64,000 nt of DNA from Arthrobacter tumbae (GCF_016907495.1 NZ_JAFBCC010000001.1:2108001-2172000), one strand, 5' to 3'; shown: positions 28,200 through 37,057, numbered from the stretch's first letter. The notes: generated by a model not told the origin, from the sequence alone. A program made the numbers and translations.

Positions 28200-28635
28200 A
28201 TGAGAACCAAAACCTTCATAGGTGCCGCAGCTTTCGTAGCAGCGGGGCTGACTGCTATGGCCGCAACCCCACCGGCTCCCGGCCCAACTGAGCAGCTACC
28301 CATCGTTTCTGAAGCTACTGGCGGGGACCTGAGCGTCGGCGCGGAGATCGGTCATGCCGGACACCGGGCGGAGCTTCATCCGGACGGAAACCCTGACGAT
28401 CACAACCCAGCGAACAGAAAGGTGCCCCGTCCTGCCGTTGACCATCACCGATGACCAAGGACGCGCGGCAATCTCACTGGGTCAGGTACCAACAAACATT
28501 AGCTGCGGTACAGCGCAGGAATCATTCTTCACTATCACCGAGCTCCCGCCGGACTCCCAAGAAGACCTGCCGCTCTTCTACGTTGATGGCCAAGCCCACG
28601 AGGTAGAGACGCAGAACAGCCCTGTACAAAGGTAA
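28200..28635 (+). pseudogene. Small secreted protein, apparently frameshifted
   Basis: The first frame (ATG 28200) encodes a signal peptide, MRTKTFIGAAAFVAAGL with TAMAATPPAPG. From about 28370 the plausible coding sequence moves to another frame, giving TLTITTQRTERCPVLPLTIT, then NISCGTAQESFFTITELPPD. The two halves look like one small exported protein split by an indel. No family was recognised. It directly follows the polyol operon but is probably unrelated. The gap to 28751 holds nothing else. Confidence 0.4.
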
Positions 28636-28751
28636 GTGAAAGGCCGTCTTGGCGTCAGGAAGTGCTATCATCCATCGCGCCTTCGAGCCGTCCCGGCCAC
28701 CGCTACACGCTCCAGAAGCAGGAACGCGGATTCTTCCAATAGCATGTGCCC

Positions 28752-29153
28752 ATGACCAGTGCTTCTGACCGGCTAGCCAGCCATCTTTCATCCTCGGTGG
28801 AACAGTTGAGGGAGCGCAGGAAACAGGGTGACCATCTCGACGTACCTCGCGAGGTAGCGCATGACGGTGTCTTCCCGACGAAGGAGGCAGCTCTAGAAGC
28901 GGGCAAAGAATTGATGGCCGAGGGATATCGCACCGTAGTATCGGCCGTCAACGACCAATTCTTACTGGAAGCAGACAAGACGACGGCCCTTGATCCTGAC
29001 ACTGTGGAGCTATTCACCAAGACTGTCTTCGCCGCAGTTGATCGAAACGGTGGTGAGTACGACGGTTGGGGCGCTGACTTGGTGGACAGTCTTCCTCGCC
29101 CGCTCACAGCTGGATTCCTCTTCGGATATAAACGGCTATTCGAACACGGGTGA
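28752..29153 (+). CDS. RraB-domain protein (ribonuclease E inhibitor-like family)
   Basis: 133 residues. The region from HLDVPREVAHDGVFPTKEAA through YRTVVSAVNDQFLLEADKTT to AAVDRNGGEYDGWGADLVDS follows the small RraB fold, including the hallmark GGEYDGWG. In Escherichia coli RraB binds RNase E; actinobacterial members are of unproven function and often lie in accessory regions. GTG 28746 and ATG 28752 are both possible starts; neither has a strong ribosome site. Confidence 0.75.
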   Translation: MTSASDRLASHLSSSVEQLRERRKQGDHLDVPREVAHDGVFPTKEAALEAGKELMAEGYRTVVSAVNDQFLLEADKTTALDPDTVELFTKTVFAAVDRNGGEYDGWGADLVDSLPRPLTAGFLFGYKRLFEHG

Positions 29154-29252
29154 CGTTCGGACTTTGCGTCCGTGGTAACCAGCCGCGCCTAAGCAAGATT
29201 CCTTAGATCCTCCATCGAACATCGCGCAGGCTATAGATGGGAGACTGCGGGA

Positions 29253-29765
29253 GTGATTCGTTCTCTGAACTTACCCGTCAGCCTCAGCGCCAAGGCACAG
29301 GAGTTCATCCTGCGCCGAGCCACCGAACACGACCTGGGGGCGCTGATGCTTCTTCTCGCGGACGACCCAATTAGCGCGACGAGGGGTGATAAAGCCAATG
29401 AAGCTGACGCCGCCTCCTACCTCTCTGCACTGACCGCGATCATCACAGACCCCTCCAACGAGCTACTCGTGGTGGTGAGCGAGACAGACGAGCCTCTGGC
29501 AACGATGCAGCTCACACGAATACCCGGAATGGCCCGACGCGGATCGACTCGGCTTCTGATCGAAGCCGTCCGCGTCCGCAGCGATCACCGGTCAAGTGGT
29601 ATTGGATCAACCATGATGCGCTGGGTGACTGGAACTGCAGCACCCGCTGTGGAGGCGTCCCTCGTACAGCTCACCTCTGACGAGGCACGCCAGGACGCCC
29701 ACCGTTTCTATGAGCAATTGGGCTTCGTCGCATCGCATCGAGGGTTCAAGTACAAAGTTGGATGA
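29253..29765 (+). CDS. GNAT family N-acetyltransferase
   Basis: 170 residues with GNAT core features: FILRRATEHDLGALMLLLAD, PLATMQLTRIPGMARRGSTR, the acetyl-CoA loop VRSDHRSSGIGSTMMRWVTG and the closing DAHRFYEQLGFVASHRGFKY. The GTG start has GGGAGA eight bases upstream. Substrate unknown. It stands alone and is followed by a GATCCCTCACCG-type motif at 29801. Confidence 0.88.
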   Translation: MIRSLNLPVSLSAKAQEFILRRATEHDLGALMLLLADDPISATRGDKANEADAASYLSALTAIITDPSNELLVVVSETDEPLATMQLTRIPGMARRGSTRLLIEAVRVRSDHRSSGIGSTMMRWVTGTAAPAVEASLVQLTSDEARQDAHRFYEQLGFVASHRGFKYKVG

Positions 29766-29800
29766 AGCCGTTCATCATCGGACAATATATTCCAGTCGCC

Positions 29801-29811
29801 ATCCCTCACCG
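29801..29811 (+). repeat. ATCCCTCACCG intergenic motif, first of the array
   Basis: ATCCCTCACCGCACACG, 36 bases after the GNAT stop. A looser copy, TCATCATCGGACA, lies just before it at about 29772. Confidence 0.55.
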
Positions 29812-29859
29812 CACACGTCGGCGGGGCAGGGGTGGGGTAGATGCCGGCTCGGCCGGCGT

Positions 29860-30675
29860 TCACAGGGTCTTGGCTATTTGATTCATGAAGCGCTTACTCG
29901 ATTTTCTGGACTCGCGCAGGATGGAGAAGAGCTCTACACCGTCCTGTAGCGGCTCGAACGGTAGAAACGCCTCCCATAGAGGGTAGGTTTCAAGGCCGAA
30001 AGCTTCACTATAAAGTTCATCGTCGGCGGTGGCCCACTCCAACGCTTCGTCCATGTCACCCGTGTCGAAAGCTGCGAATCGCTCAACCCAAATGTGCTCT
30101 GTTTTTCTAGACGCCAACCGAAGGTTTTTCGAACAGTGCAAGCTGCGCACCACCGTCCAATTCTGTTTCTCCACGGCATGCATGGGGTCAGAGCCGGGGG
30201 TATCTGGACTTCCTGACGAACCTCTCTTGGGTTTACGCGCATGACAGACCGCCGACTCGAAGCGGCGACACACGAATTTCTCCGCGCTCTCGTTCGAGCG
30301 GTAGGTGAAGTGAACAAGTTCGGTCCCTCTCGCTGAGACCAGTCCGGTGGATGGCCAGGCCAAATCGAAGACGCCGAGGTCTCGCTGGCCTTTCAAGCGC
30401 GACTCCTTGGCTTCTATTCGCGCGAGCTTGAGTGCTTTTGCTGCAGTAGGTGCGTCAATGAGGACCAACCGCTCTTCATAAAGGGACGGTTTACTTCTTC
30501 CGGCCCTGAATCTGTTGAGGCTGCGAGCGAAAAACCAGCGATGCTTCGGAATTGGCAAGACAGAAGCTTGCACCACCTGGGGTGACATTGACGAGGGCGC
30601 TCCGGAATCCGAAACCATAGCCAAAGGGTATAGCGAGACGAGACGACCCATGACAGCTGAACCGGCACAGCACAC
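29860..30675 (-). CDS. DUF4288-like hypothetical protein
   Basis: 271 residues from GTG 30675; internal ATG 30651 is an alternative. Residues about 45-95 (HRWFFARSLNRFR, YEERLVLIDAPTAAKALKLA) resemble the DUF4288 domain, a small fold with a conserved YEExxxL stretch. The rest is unassigned; it has a basic middle and an acidic segment ATADDELYSEAFGLETYPLW near the C-terminus. No signal or membrane helix. No function can be given. Confidence 0.55.
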   Translation of the reverse strand: MCCAGSAVMGRLVSLYPLAMVSDSGAPSSMSPQVVQASVLPIPKHRWFFARSLNRFRAGRSKPSLYEERLVLIDAPTAAKALKLARIEAKESRLKGQRDLGVFDLAWPSTGLVSARGTELVHFTYRSNESAEKFVCRRFESAVCHARKPKRGSSGSPDTPGSDPMHAVEKQNWTVVRSLHCSKNLRLASRKTEHIWVERFAAFDTGDMDEALEWATADDELYSEAFGLETYPLWEAFLPFEPLQDGVELFSILRESRKSSKRFMNQIAKTL

Positions 30676-30754
30676 TCTTCTGCCTTTTCATAGAGGGAGC
30701 TACGGATGGCGGGGCCCTCCTGGCTTGCGGTTCGGCTGCAACTGCTGCATGCCT

Positions 30755-30988
30755 TTAGAAACGAGTGATCGCTTCGTTCAACATGGGATGGCCTTGTGCT
30801 TCGAAGTCGGTATCGCCGATTTGAAAAGCCCATACCGCGGTGCCGACAGCTTCTCGCAGCAATTCCATCGCCCAGATCTCGCCTCGACGCGGGCCGCTCC
30901 CATACCCATACGCCCTCAGCCTTGAAGCCATAAGCGCAGGACTAGTGTTGCTGGCAATCGCTGTGGCCACCGGAAACTCACTCAACAT
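30755..30988 (-). CDS. Small protein of 77 residues coupled to the RES-domain gene
   Basis: The ATG shares one base with the stop of the RES gene (TGATG), which indicates translational coupling. The sequence begins MLSEFPVATAIASNTSPALM and ends with HPMLNEAITRF. There is no recognised domain and no membrane helix. If RES is a toxin, this gene's coupled position might suggest a partner, but antitoxins of known RES systems normally precede the toxin and carry an Xre-type domain, which this lacks. Confidence 0.4.
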   Translation of the reverse strand: MLSEFPVATAIASNTSPALMASRLRAYGYGSGPRRGEIWAMELLREAVGTAVWAFQIGDTDFEAQGHPMLNEAITRF

Positions 30989-31500
30989 CAGCGGACGGCG
31001 ACCTCCCGGACATCCGGTGCGCCGTCGGTGTTCCAGGTGAACAGCGTTAAGTGCCATAGGCCCGGCCGTTTGCGTGAAGGGTCTATCAGCCCGTTGGCGC
31101 CCAGACTCTGCAGAGTCTCTCGAACCATCCACGACGCAGGTGTGTCACCCGCGGCAACAGCTCCCTGCCAATCCGCCGCTGAGTCCGCGGGACTAACCCC
31201 CATGGAATTCAAGGCTTCGTGATCACGAAGGTCGACAATCCGACTGGCCTCTACCTCGAATCGCAGCACCTCAAGATCAGGGGTCCGGTCGTCAGTGTGG
31301 GCGATCATTGCAGCGGCGACACCTTCAGGTGAGGAGCTGAGGTACAGCGTTGGCACGTCCGGCGGTGAATACCGGCCGGCAGATCGAGATCCCGCCAGAG
31401 CCAGGCCACGGTAAGCGGGGTCCACAGCACGATAGAACGAACCCTTCACCGTGCGCATCACGGCGCTTTCCCAAATGACAACTGGTTCAACTCGCTGCAT
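30988..31500 (-). CDS. RES-domain protein (NAD+-degrading toxin fold)
   Basis: 170 residues. The RES family pattern is visible: FYRAVDPAYRGLALAGSRSA, PPDVPTLYLSSSPEGVAAAM, then EVLRFEVEASRIVDLRD and GLWHLTLFTWNTD at the end. The Arg, Tyr and Ser positions of the RES name are represented. In characterised Xre-RES pairs the RES protein consumes NAD+. Here no Xre-type antitoxin gene precedes it, so activity as a toxin is unproven. AGGAAG lies nine bases before the ATG. Confidence 0.75.
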   Translation of the reverse strand: MQRVEPVVIWESAVMRTVKGSFYRAVDPAYRGLALAGSRSAGRYSPPDVPTLYLSSSPEGVAAAMIAHTDDRTPDLEVLRFEVEASRIVDLRDHEALNSMGVSPADSAADWQGAVAAGDTPASWMVRETLQSLGANGLIDPSRKRPGLWHLTLFTWNTDGAPDVREVAVR

Positions 31501-31614
31501 GACAACAATCTTCCTGCGATCGATTCAGATTGCCAGTTTTGCGCGTCTCGTTGACGCTGGCGTTCCGGACAGCTTGTGACGTTCCGGTGCTGTGTGGCGG
31601 CCACCGCCGAGGCA

Positions 31615-32499
31615 TCACTCGGCGCGACGCCAGTCGGCAACCTCGGGATGGGCGGAGAATCCGGCCGCCAGATAGGTGGACACGGCGCCAGCGTTGGAGC
31701 TCTCTGCACAGACTGTGGCGCTTGATGAGCCCATCTCGCGAAGCGCTGCCGCGGCTGCACGCGTCATCATTGTGCCGTACCCGCGACCGCGGTGCTCTTG
31801 ATGCACACCCATTGGCTCGATGAGACCGGGACGCCCCGCGCCAGCAGACCATACCGCGGCGACGGCAACTGCATCGCTGTCGTCGTAAAGCGACAGGATG
31901 CGCGCTGAGTTAAGAAATGGTCCCGCCGCGGCCACCCGCCATCCATTCACGAAACCGCGAGCCCGCTCGTCCGGCATAGGCGTTCCGCGGAACGCCGACC
32001 AGTGAACAGCCACCCATTCATCGGTGCGATTTGGTTCGATGGTCTCAATCCGGAGACCCGCAACCTCGACAGGCGCACTCAGATCATACTGAAGCGGCGT
32101 CCACGGCTCGTCGGGCAACCACCCCTCCTTCGCGAGCTGCTCCGAAAGCGCGGACGCGCCGCGCGCCTCGATGGTCGCGCTTCCTGCCTCGAGGACACCC
32201 GTCGCCGGATCACCGACATCTGCGACGATGCGACGGGCGAGAGACTCGTCCTGGTGCCGCGCCGGATCCATTGCAAAGCGCAACAACTGGGGACCGTCAA
32301 CCAGTGCGATCGACAGAACAGTGTCACCACACGACCACACCCGCGTCGCAGCGGCAGTGGCAGCAGCTCCACGGAGCGAGTACCAGCCTAAATCGCCCGG
32401 ATGCAGATGTAGCGGACCCTCGTCGCACTGCCACTGGTTCAGCACACGAAGTATCTGATCGAGCTCGTTGACGTCCGGCGTTCTCACGTTGACATCCAT
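31615..32499 (-). CDS. GNAT family N-acetyltransferase (two-domain type)
   Basis: 294 residues, about twice the size of a single GNAT domain. The C-terminal half has clear GNAT motifs: DAVAVAAVWSAGAGRPGLIE, then VHQEHRGRGYGTMMTRAAAA and ESSNAGAVSTYLAAGFSA. The N-terminal half (DVNELDQILRVLNQWQ, ESLARRIVADVGDP) looks like a degenerate GNAT fold. ATG 32499 is preferred over the upstream start at 32529. Acceptor unknown. Confidence 0.85.
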   Translation of the reverse strand: MDVNVRTPDVNELDQILRVLNQWQCDEGPLHLHPGDLGWYSLRGAAATAAATRVWSCGDTVLSIALVDGPQLLRFAMDPARHQDESLARRIVADVGDPATGVLEAGSATIEARGASALSEQLAKEGWLPDEPWTPLQYDLSAPVEVAGLRIETIEPNRTDEWVAVHWSAFRGTPMPDERARGFVNGWRVAAAGPFLNSARILSLYDDSDAVAVAAVWSAGAGRPGLIEPMGVHQEHRGRGYGTMMTRAAAAALREMGSSSATVCAESSNAGAVSTYLAAGFSAHPEVADWRRAE

Positions 32500-32544
32500 G
32501 AGTCCTAGCCTGCCATTCCACGGAGCCAAATCGCACCATCACGC

Positions 32545-32556
32545 GACCCCTCACCG
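32545..32556 (+). repeat. GATCCCTCACCG-type motif copy
   Basis: GACCCCTCACCG followed by TGCTCTC; lies between the start of the two-domain GNAT gene and the end of the lipoprotein gene. Confidence 0.55.
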
Positions 32557-32706
32557 TGCTCTCTCGGGCAAGGGATGCACAGCGGCGACGTAGTTGCGGT
32601 ATCGGCCCTCAAGGCGAGGCGACGTTCTCGTCTCCCGAGATCATTGCGGCGCGACCGTCGTTCGAGACCTACTGGAGAAGCCCAGCATGCTCGGTGCAGT
32701 CCCGCG

Positions 32707-33243
32707 CTATGCGCAGCTTTCCTCAGCAGTAAGCACAATTCTGTTAGTAATGTCAGCAGTGAAGTCGCGACTGCCGTCCTCATACGTCATCCGAATACCC
32801 TCGGCTTCTCCATCGGTGGCCGGGTCAAAAAGGCTCAGAGCAACTATGACGTTTGCGGATTCTCCTGGTCTCAGCGTGAAGTTCTCGAGAATCTCTCGCC
32901 GTTCCCAAGCTTCAGTCTCGGCTGGGCTAGCGGGAATGGTGCTGGCAGTTCCAAGTACTGCACCGGAATCCCAGTCGGCCGTTTCCTCGATGAGCATGAT
33001 GTAGCTTTCCTCATGCTGAAGACCTCGTGACGTGATCAGGTTTGCGCCGGAAAGGATCAAATCTGTATCCCCGTCATTAGTGACTACTTCGCCAAACGCA
33101 GCGAACCCTTCATCGGGGGTAGGCGTACATGTTTCTGATTCGCCTCCCACTGTAAGTGGCCCACCGGTACCCGACGCTGAACAAGCCGTGATGAGAGCGG
33201 TTAGTGCAAATGCCGCGAGGAAAAGCCCGGTTCGGTTGCTCAC
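32707..33243 (-). CDS. Hypothetical lipoprotein
   Basis: 178 residues. A lipoprotein signal peptide, FLAAFALTALITACSASGTGG with lipobox ITAC near residue 21, is followed by a beta-rich domain (FGEVVTNDGDTDLILSGANL, LRPGESANVIVALSLFDPAT, FTADITNRIVLTAEESC). The fold may be immunoglobulin-like, judging by alternating strands. No family recognised. It ends against the IS21 element side, with the element lying upstream of it. Confidence 0.65.
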   Translation of the reverse strand: MSNRTGLFLAAFALTALITACSASGTGGPLTVGGESETCTPTPDEGFAAFGEVVTNDGDTDLILSGANLITSRGLQHEESYIMLIEETADWDSGAVLGTASTIPASPAETEAWERREILENFTLRPGESANVIVALSLFDPATDGEAEGIRMTYEDGSRDFTADITNRIVLTAEESCA

Positions 33244-33450
33244 CGTAAAATTGATCGGCTGGCGGAGGTCATCATCTTTCGCATACTACCTGCGACGTCG
33301 AGGATTCGACCCCAAGACTGTCAATGGCCATTAGTTTCTGCCCACGGGCGGCCAGTAAAAGTGCCCGCTGGTGGCCAGTAAAACTGCCCTGTGATGGCCA
33401 ACAGATCTGCCCACTGAGTGGTTCGGCGGGGTTGGCCATTTTTGGGGCGG

Positions 33451-34239
33451 TTAGTTCAGGGCTGTGACCCCCTTACCGGCGAGGGCTTGGGTGAGGCGGA
33501 TCGAATCGCCGCTTGTTTGGCAGACGTGGGCGTGATGCAGGAGCCGGTCCACGGTGGCGGTGGCGAGGGTTTTGGGCATGAGCTCATCGAAACCGGCGGG
33601 GTGGAGGTTGGAGCTGATCGCAATGGAGCGCTTCTCGTAGGCTGCGTCCACGACCCGGTAGAGACCTTCGGCGGCGTCCGTGGCCACCGGCAACAGCCCG
33701 ATGTCATCAATGACCACGAGCTCGGCGCGGAGGATCCGGGACACGGCCCTGGTGACGCTGTCATCGGTGCGGTGCGCCCGGATCAGGACGCCGAGGTCTT
33801 CGAGCCGGAACCAGGCCACGCGCATCCCGGCTTCCACGGCTTGCTGGCCGAGTGCTTCGAGGAAGAACGTTTTCCCGGTTCCGGAGGGCCCGCAGACGAC
33901 CAGGTTTTCCCGCCGGGTGACCCATTCCAGGGTCCGTAGCGCGTGTTGGGTGGGGGCGGGGATGGAAGACGCGTCGGGGTCCCAGGCGTCGAAGGTTTTC
34001 CCGGTGGGGAATCCTGCTGCTTTGCGCCGGTTGGCGAGCATGGACCGTGCCCGTCCGGCGGTTTCCTCCGTGAAGAGGGCCTTGATGACCTCGACCGGCT
34101 CCCAACGCTGCGCTTTAGCGGTGGTGATCAGTTCCGGTGCCAGGGCGCGGGCGTGCGGCATCTTCAACTGACGCATCAGCGCTTCAAGGTCCGCAGGCAG
34201 GGGCGGTGCGGTGGTGTTGGTTGTGGTGACCGGGCTCAT
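33451..34239 (-). CDS. istB: IS21-family helper ATPase IstB
   Basis: 262 residues, full family length. AAA+ ATPase with Walker A in CGPSGTGKTFFLEAL, Walker B in LVVIDDIGLLP, and the closing segment LHHAHVCQTSGDSIRLTQAL. IstB binds DNA and activates the IstA transposase at target sites. The start overlaps the stop of the istA frame by four bases. A decayed relative of its 3' end lies at 18088-18147. Confidence 0.93.
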   Translation of the reverse strand: MSPVTTTNTTAPPLPADLEALMRQLKMPHARALAPELITTAKAQRWEPVEVIKALFTEETAGRARSMLANRRKAAGFPTGKTFDAWDPDASSIPAPTQHALRTLEWVTRRENLVVCGPSGTGKTFFLEALGQQAVEAGMRVAWFRLEDLGVLIRAHRTDDSVTRAVSRILRAELVVIDDIGLLPVATDAAEGLYRVVDAAYEKRSIAISSNLHPAGFDELMPKTLATATVDRLLHHAHVCQTSGDSIRLTQALAGKGVTALN

Positions 34240-35806
34240 CGGGCGTCCTCCGCTGTGGTATCTGCGGTAATGGTGGTGTCGCTGGTAGGGGTGGTGGTGT
34301 GGTTCGGGGCGGGGTTGCCGATCGCCGCCCAGGCACTCGTTCCTTGAGTCAGCGAGGTGGTTTCATTCGCGGCGTGCGTGGTGGTGCGTTGGGTGGTGGC
34401 ATTGAGGATCGAGGCCAGGTCACCGTGGGCGAACCGGCCATGCAGCGCGGCGGTCCCGAGAGCCCGGTCCACGGCTGCGGTGCCGGCGATCTTCGCCAGG
34501 GTGACGGCTTCGGCCATTTTCACGTTCATCCGCTGCGCGCCGGTGGCGGCTGCTTCGATGAGCCAGGTCCGGGCGCCTTCCCCGAGGGCCAGGAACTCGG
34601 CCTCGTCAGCGGTGCGGCCTTGACCGTGTAATCGCCCGGGATGCGGGTCCTGGTGCCGGGGAAATGCTCATCACAGATGGCCGGGCTGCCCGGGCGGGTA
34701 CGGCGGTGTCGGGCGACTTCGACCGGACCGGCTGGCCCGTGGTGGACGATGATGATCTGCTCGCCGGGCCCGGTGCCGTGGGCGCGGACGAACACGCGGG
34801 CGCCGAGCAGGTGCGCGGGCACCGAGTACTGCCCGTTTTCGAAGGTCACCATGGGGGTGTTCTCCGGGACGGTGCGGGCGAGCCCGAACGCGACCGTATG
34901 CGCAGCACCCGGGATCCGGTGCAACCGGGGTTGTTCCTCGGTGAGCATGGTCGCGGGTTTGCGCCGGGTAATCCGGTGTTCGCGCTGGTTCACATGATCC
35001 ATGAACGCTTCGCACGCCTCCTCCAACTCGGTGAAAGTGCTGTAGTCGGTGCGGAGGTTGGTGTCTTTGGGTACGAGGTCGGCTTTGGCGAGTTTCACCG
35101 CGGCTTCGACCCCGCCCTTGCTTGCCGGGTCCGCGGGCTGGCAGGTCAGCACCGTTACGCCGTAATGCCGGGCGAAGTCCAGGGTCTGCTGGTTCCTCAC
35201 CGGGACCCCGGCGACATGGGCGGTGGTCACGGATTTCTCGTTATCGGTGAGCACATACGTCGGTGCCCCGCCCAGGATCCGGAAGCACCGGTCCAGGGCG
35301 GCGAACACGCTCGGCGCGGTCCGGTCCTTGAGCGGAATCACGATCCGGAACCGGGACCAGGCCAGCCAGGCGACGAACAGGACGGTCTTCACCCCTCCGA
35401 TGCGCGGGCCGTCGCCGAAGTCGTACTGCAACCACATCCCCGGCTCGGTGATCCACGGCCGGTGGACCCGGACGTGTCCGAGCCGCCACGCGGCTTTGAC
35501 CTGAGCGATGGCCCGCCGGGTGGAGCGCTCAGAGCCTTCATAGCCGAGGGCTACGAGCTTGTCGTGGGCTTTATCGGCGCGGATCCGGCCGTTGGATGTT
35601 TGGACCCACTCCTCGATTTTGGGCAGGAACGGGTCGGTGACCCGGTCCCGGGCAGCGGGTTCGGCGATCGGGCGGCCGGCGTCGCGTGCCGCGACATGCT
35701 TGGCAACAGTGTGGTGCGAGCAGCCCGTGAGCTCCGCTGTTGCGCGCAGCGACCCGGTCAGGTCGTAGGCAGCAAGAATTTCCATGATTTCTCCGTCAGA
35801 CTTCAT
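34236..35806 (-). pseudogene. istA: IS21-family transposase istA, interrupted by one frameshift
   Basis: The first part (35806 to about 34620) has an N-terminal helix-turn-helix (ATAELTGCSHHTVAKHVAAR) and the DDE integrase core: WLQYDFGDG, YVLTDNEKSV and an acidic GGVEAAVKLAKADL. Near 34620 the true reading frame changes; after IPGDYTVKA the family sequence continues in another frame as TADEAEFLALGEGARTWLIE and on to MNVKMAEAVTLAK, ending at 34236. One missing base would explain it. The intact protein would be about 523 residues, normal for IstA. Confidence 0.88.
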
Positions 35807-36056
35807 ACAAGGGGTCTCTTCCTCGGTCAGGTTTGATGCGATTCGACACCGTCATCAAACCCCGGGAAGAGGCCCCGTACCGCTTAAGACGCGGTAGGAA
35901 CAGTAAGGAAGTGGGCAGATCTCATGGCCACCGGTGGGCAGTTTTACTGGCCGTCAGTGGGCACTTTCGTGGCCGCCTATGGGCAGTTTTTCATGGCCGC
36001 TAACACAAGACGAGGAAGTAACCAAAAATCCTTCTCGCACGGGAGTTCAGTGAGTC

Positions 36057-36086
36057 ACTGAGCGGATCCCTCACCGGACGCTCAGT
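36057..36086 (+). repeat. GATCCCTCACCG motif copy within a hairpin
   Basis: ACTGAGCG (36057-36064) and CGCTCAGT (36079-36086) are perfect inverted arms enclosing the loop GATCCCTCACCGGA. The motif is the first one after the IS21 element and lies 22 bases before the stop of the minus-strand gene at 36108. Confidence 0.65.
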
Positions 36087-36107
36087 TCAACTCACGGGCA
36101 GTCGCAG

Positions 36108-36443
36108 TTAGCGTGTGATGCGAGAAAAAGCGCTGACTAGTTGCTCTTGCTTCGCACGCGATATGTCCGCGCCCCAGGCGCGGGTGAATGACTGAACTAC
36201 CCAGGCCGCTACCTCGTCAGGGTTTTCACCTTTGAGGAGTCTGGACGCAGATCCGTGCACTTCGCGATCGTACTCGTCATCAGGAAAGCCGTCCCCAGAA
36301 ATACCGACGGGGTCGATATCCCAGAACGCCTCCCGCAAAGCAACGATCATCGGTAGCTCCATGGCTCTCATCATAGGAGGGAGCAGCTGCGCAACAAGCC
36401 AGGAAATCGAACCTTCAACCCGTCGAACTCGTGGATCCGCCAC
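36108..36443 (-). CDS. Hypothetical protein, possibly DUF1871-like
   Basis: 111 residues from GTG 36443, which follows GAGAGGG; an upstream start at 36509 is possible. The middle, AFWDIDPVGISGD, PDDEYDREVHGSASRLLKGE and EVAAWVVQSFTRAWGAD, resembles small proteins with a DPxGxxxxxDEYD pattern that are annotated DUF1871 in other bacteria. No membrane segment. Divergent from the gene at 36557. Function unknown. Confidence 0.5.
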   Translation of the reverse strand: MADPRVRRVEGSISWLVAQLLPPMMRAMELPMIVALREAFWDIDPVGISGDGFPDDEYDREVHGSASRLLKGENPDEVAAWVVQSFTRAWGADISRAKQEQLVSAFSRITR

Positions 36444-36556
36444 CGTGCCCTCTCTAGAACGGTCGAACTGGACAAGTCGCGGCAACTGGCCTTGGTGAGG
36501 ACTCTTCACGTCTCAGGCGCCAGAATTGAAGAAACAAGAAATCCTTGGGAGTTGAA

Positions 36557-37039
36557 GTGCACAAGTTCGACCTTCGCCCATATTCCACTGGAGGTTTCGA
36601 CTTCCTGGTCGATGGCGTGCTCCTGCGTGAGTTGATTTTCGAGTGTGAGGACATGGAAGAGCGAGAAGCGAGCCGCCTTCGCCGACAGCGATTCTCGTCC
36701 AGCATGGGCAGGGAACAAATCCGTCGTCTGAAAGGAGAGCTTCCCGGGCCGTTTTTCCCGCGCAGAGTCTGGCTCTACTTCTGCCCTGAGTGTTACAACG
36801 AGGGTTGCGGCGGCGTAAGTGTAAAGATCCAAGTCGAAGACGACCGGGTGACATGGAGCGATTTTCGGCACGACGCACCCACAGTCGAAGGGGAGCTCGA
36901 GACCTTCGACGATGAAGACGTAATCACATCAGTTGGAACGCTGGTATTTGACCGCGTTGAGTATGAAGCTGCCTTAGATCGGACAGGTAAACGGCTACAT
37001 AGCATCTTCACGAGCGGTCAACGCAGTAGACGTTCATGA
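36557..37039 (+). CDS. Hypothetical protein of a CPEC-type family
   Basis: 160 residues from GTG 36557 (GGGAG five bases upstream). The order is FDFLVDGVLLREL, LYFCPECYNEGCGGVSVKIQ with two Cys pairs that could bind zinc, VTWSDFRHDAP, and VGTLVFDRVEYEAALDRTG. I know relatives in actinobacteria only as hypothetical proteins. A frameshifted relative occurs at 16381-16730. A motif copy (37058) follows the stop by 18 bases. Confidence 0.6.
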   Translation: MHKFDLRPYSTGGFDFLVDGVLLRELIFECEDMEEREASRLRRQRFSSSMGREQIRRLKGELPGPFFPRRVWLYFCPECYNEGCGGVSVKIQVEDDRVTWSDFRHDAPTVEGELETFDDEDVITSVGTLVFDRVEYEAALDRTGKRLHSIFTSGQRSRRS

Positions 37040-37057
37040 GCGTCGGATTCCCGTGAT

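Larger units (their letters stand above)
33319..36005 (-). mobile_element. IS21-family insertion sequence with 6-bp target duplication
   Basis: The element is 2687 bp. Its ends match each other inverted: TGTCAATGGCCA on the left and TGTTAGCGGCCA on the complement of the right. Both ends carry three internal repeats of a GGCCAnnAAAnTGCCC-type motif, the multiple-terminal-repeat design of IS21 elements. The direct repeat CAAGAC flanks it at 33313-33318 and 36006-36011, fitting a target duplication. It encodes istA and istB on the minus strand; istA is frameshifted, so this copy is probably not autonomous. Confidence 0.9.

Noticed and set aside
34664..35836. Plus-strand frame of 390 residues across istA
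   Set aside because: Antisense to a clear transposase; no recognisable motif and composition of a GC-rich shadow.
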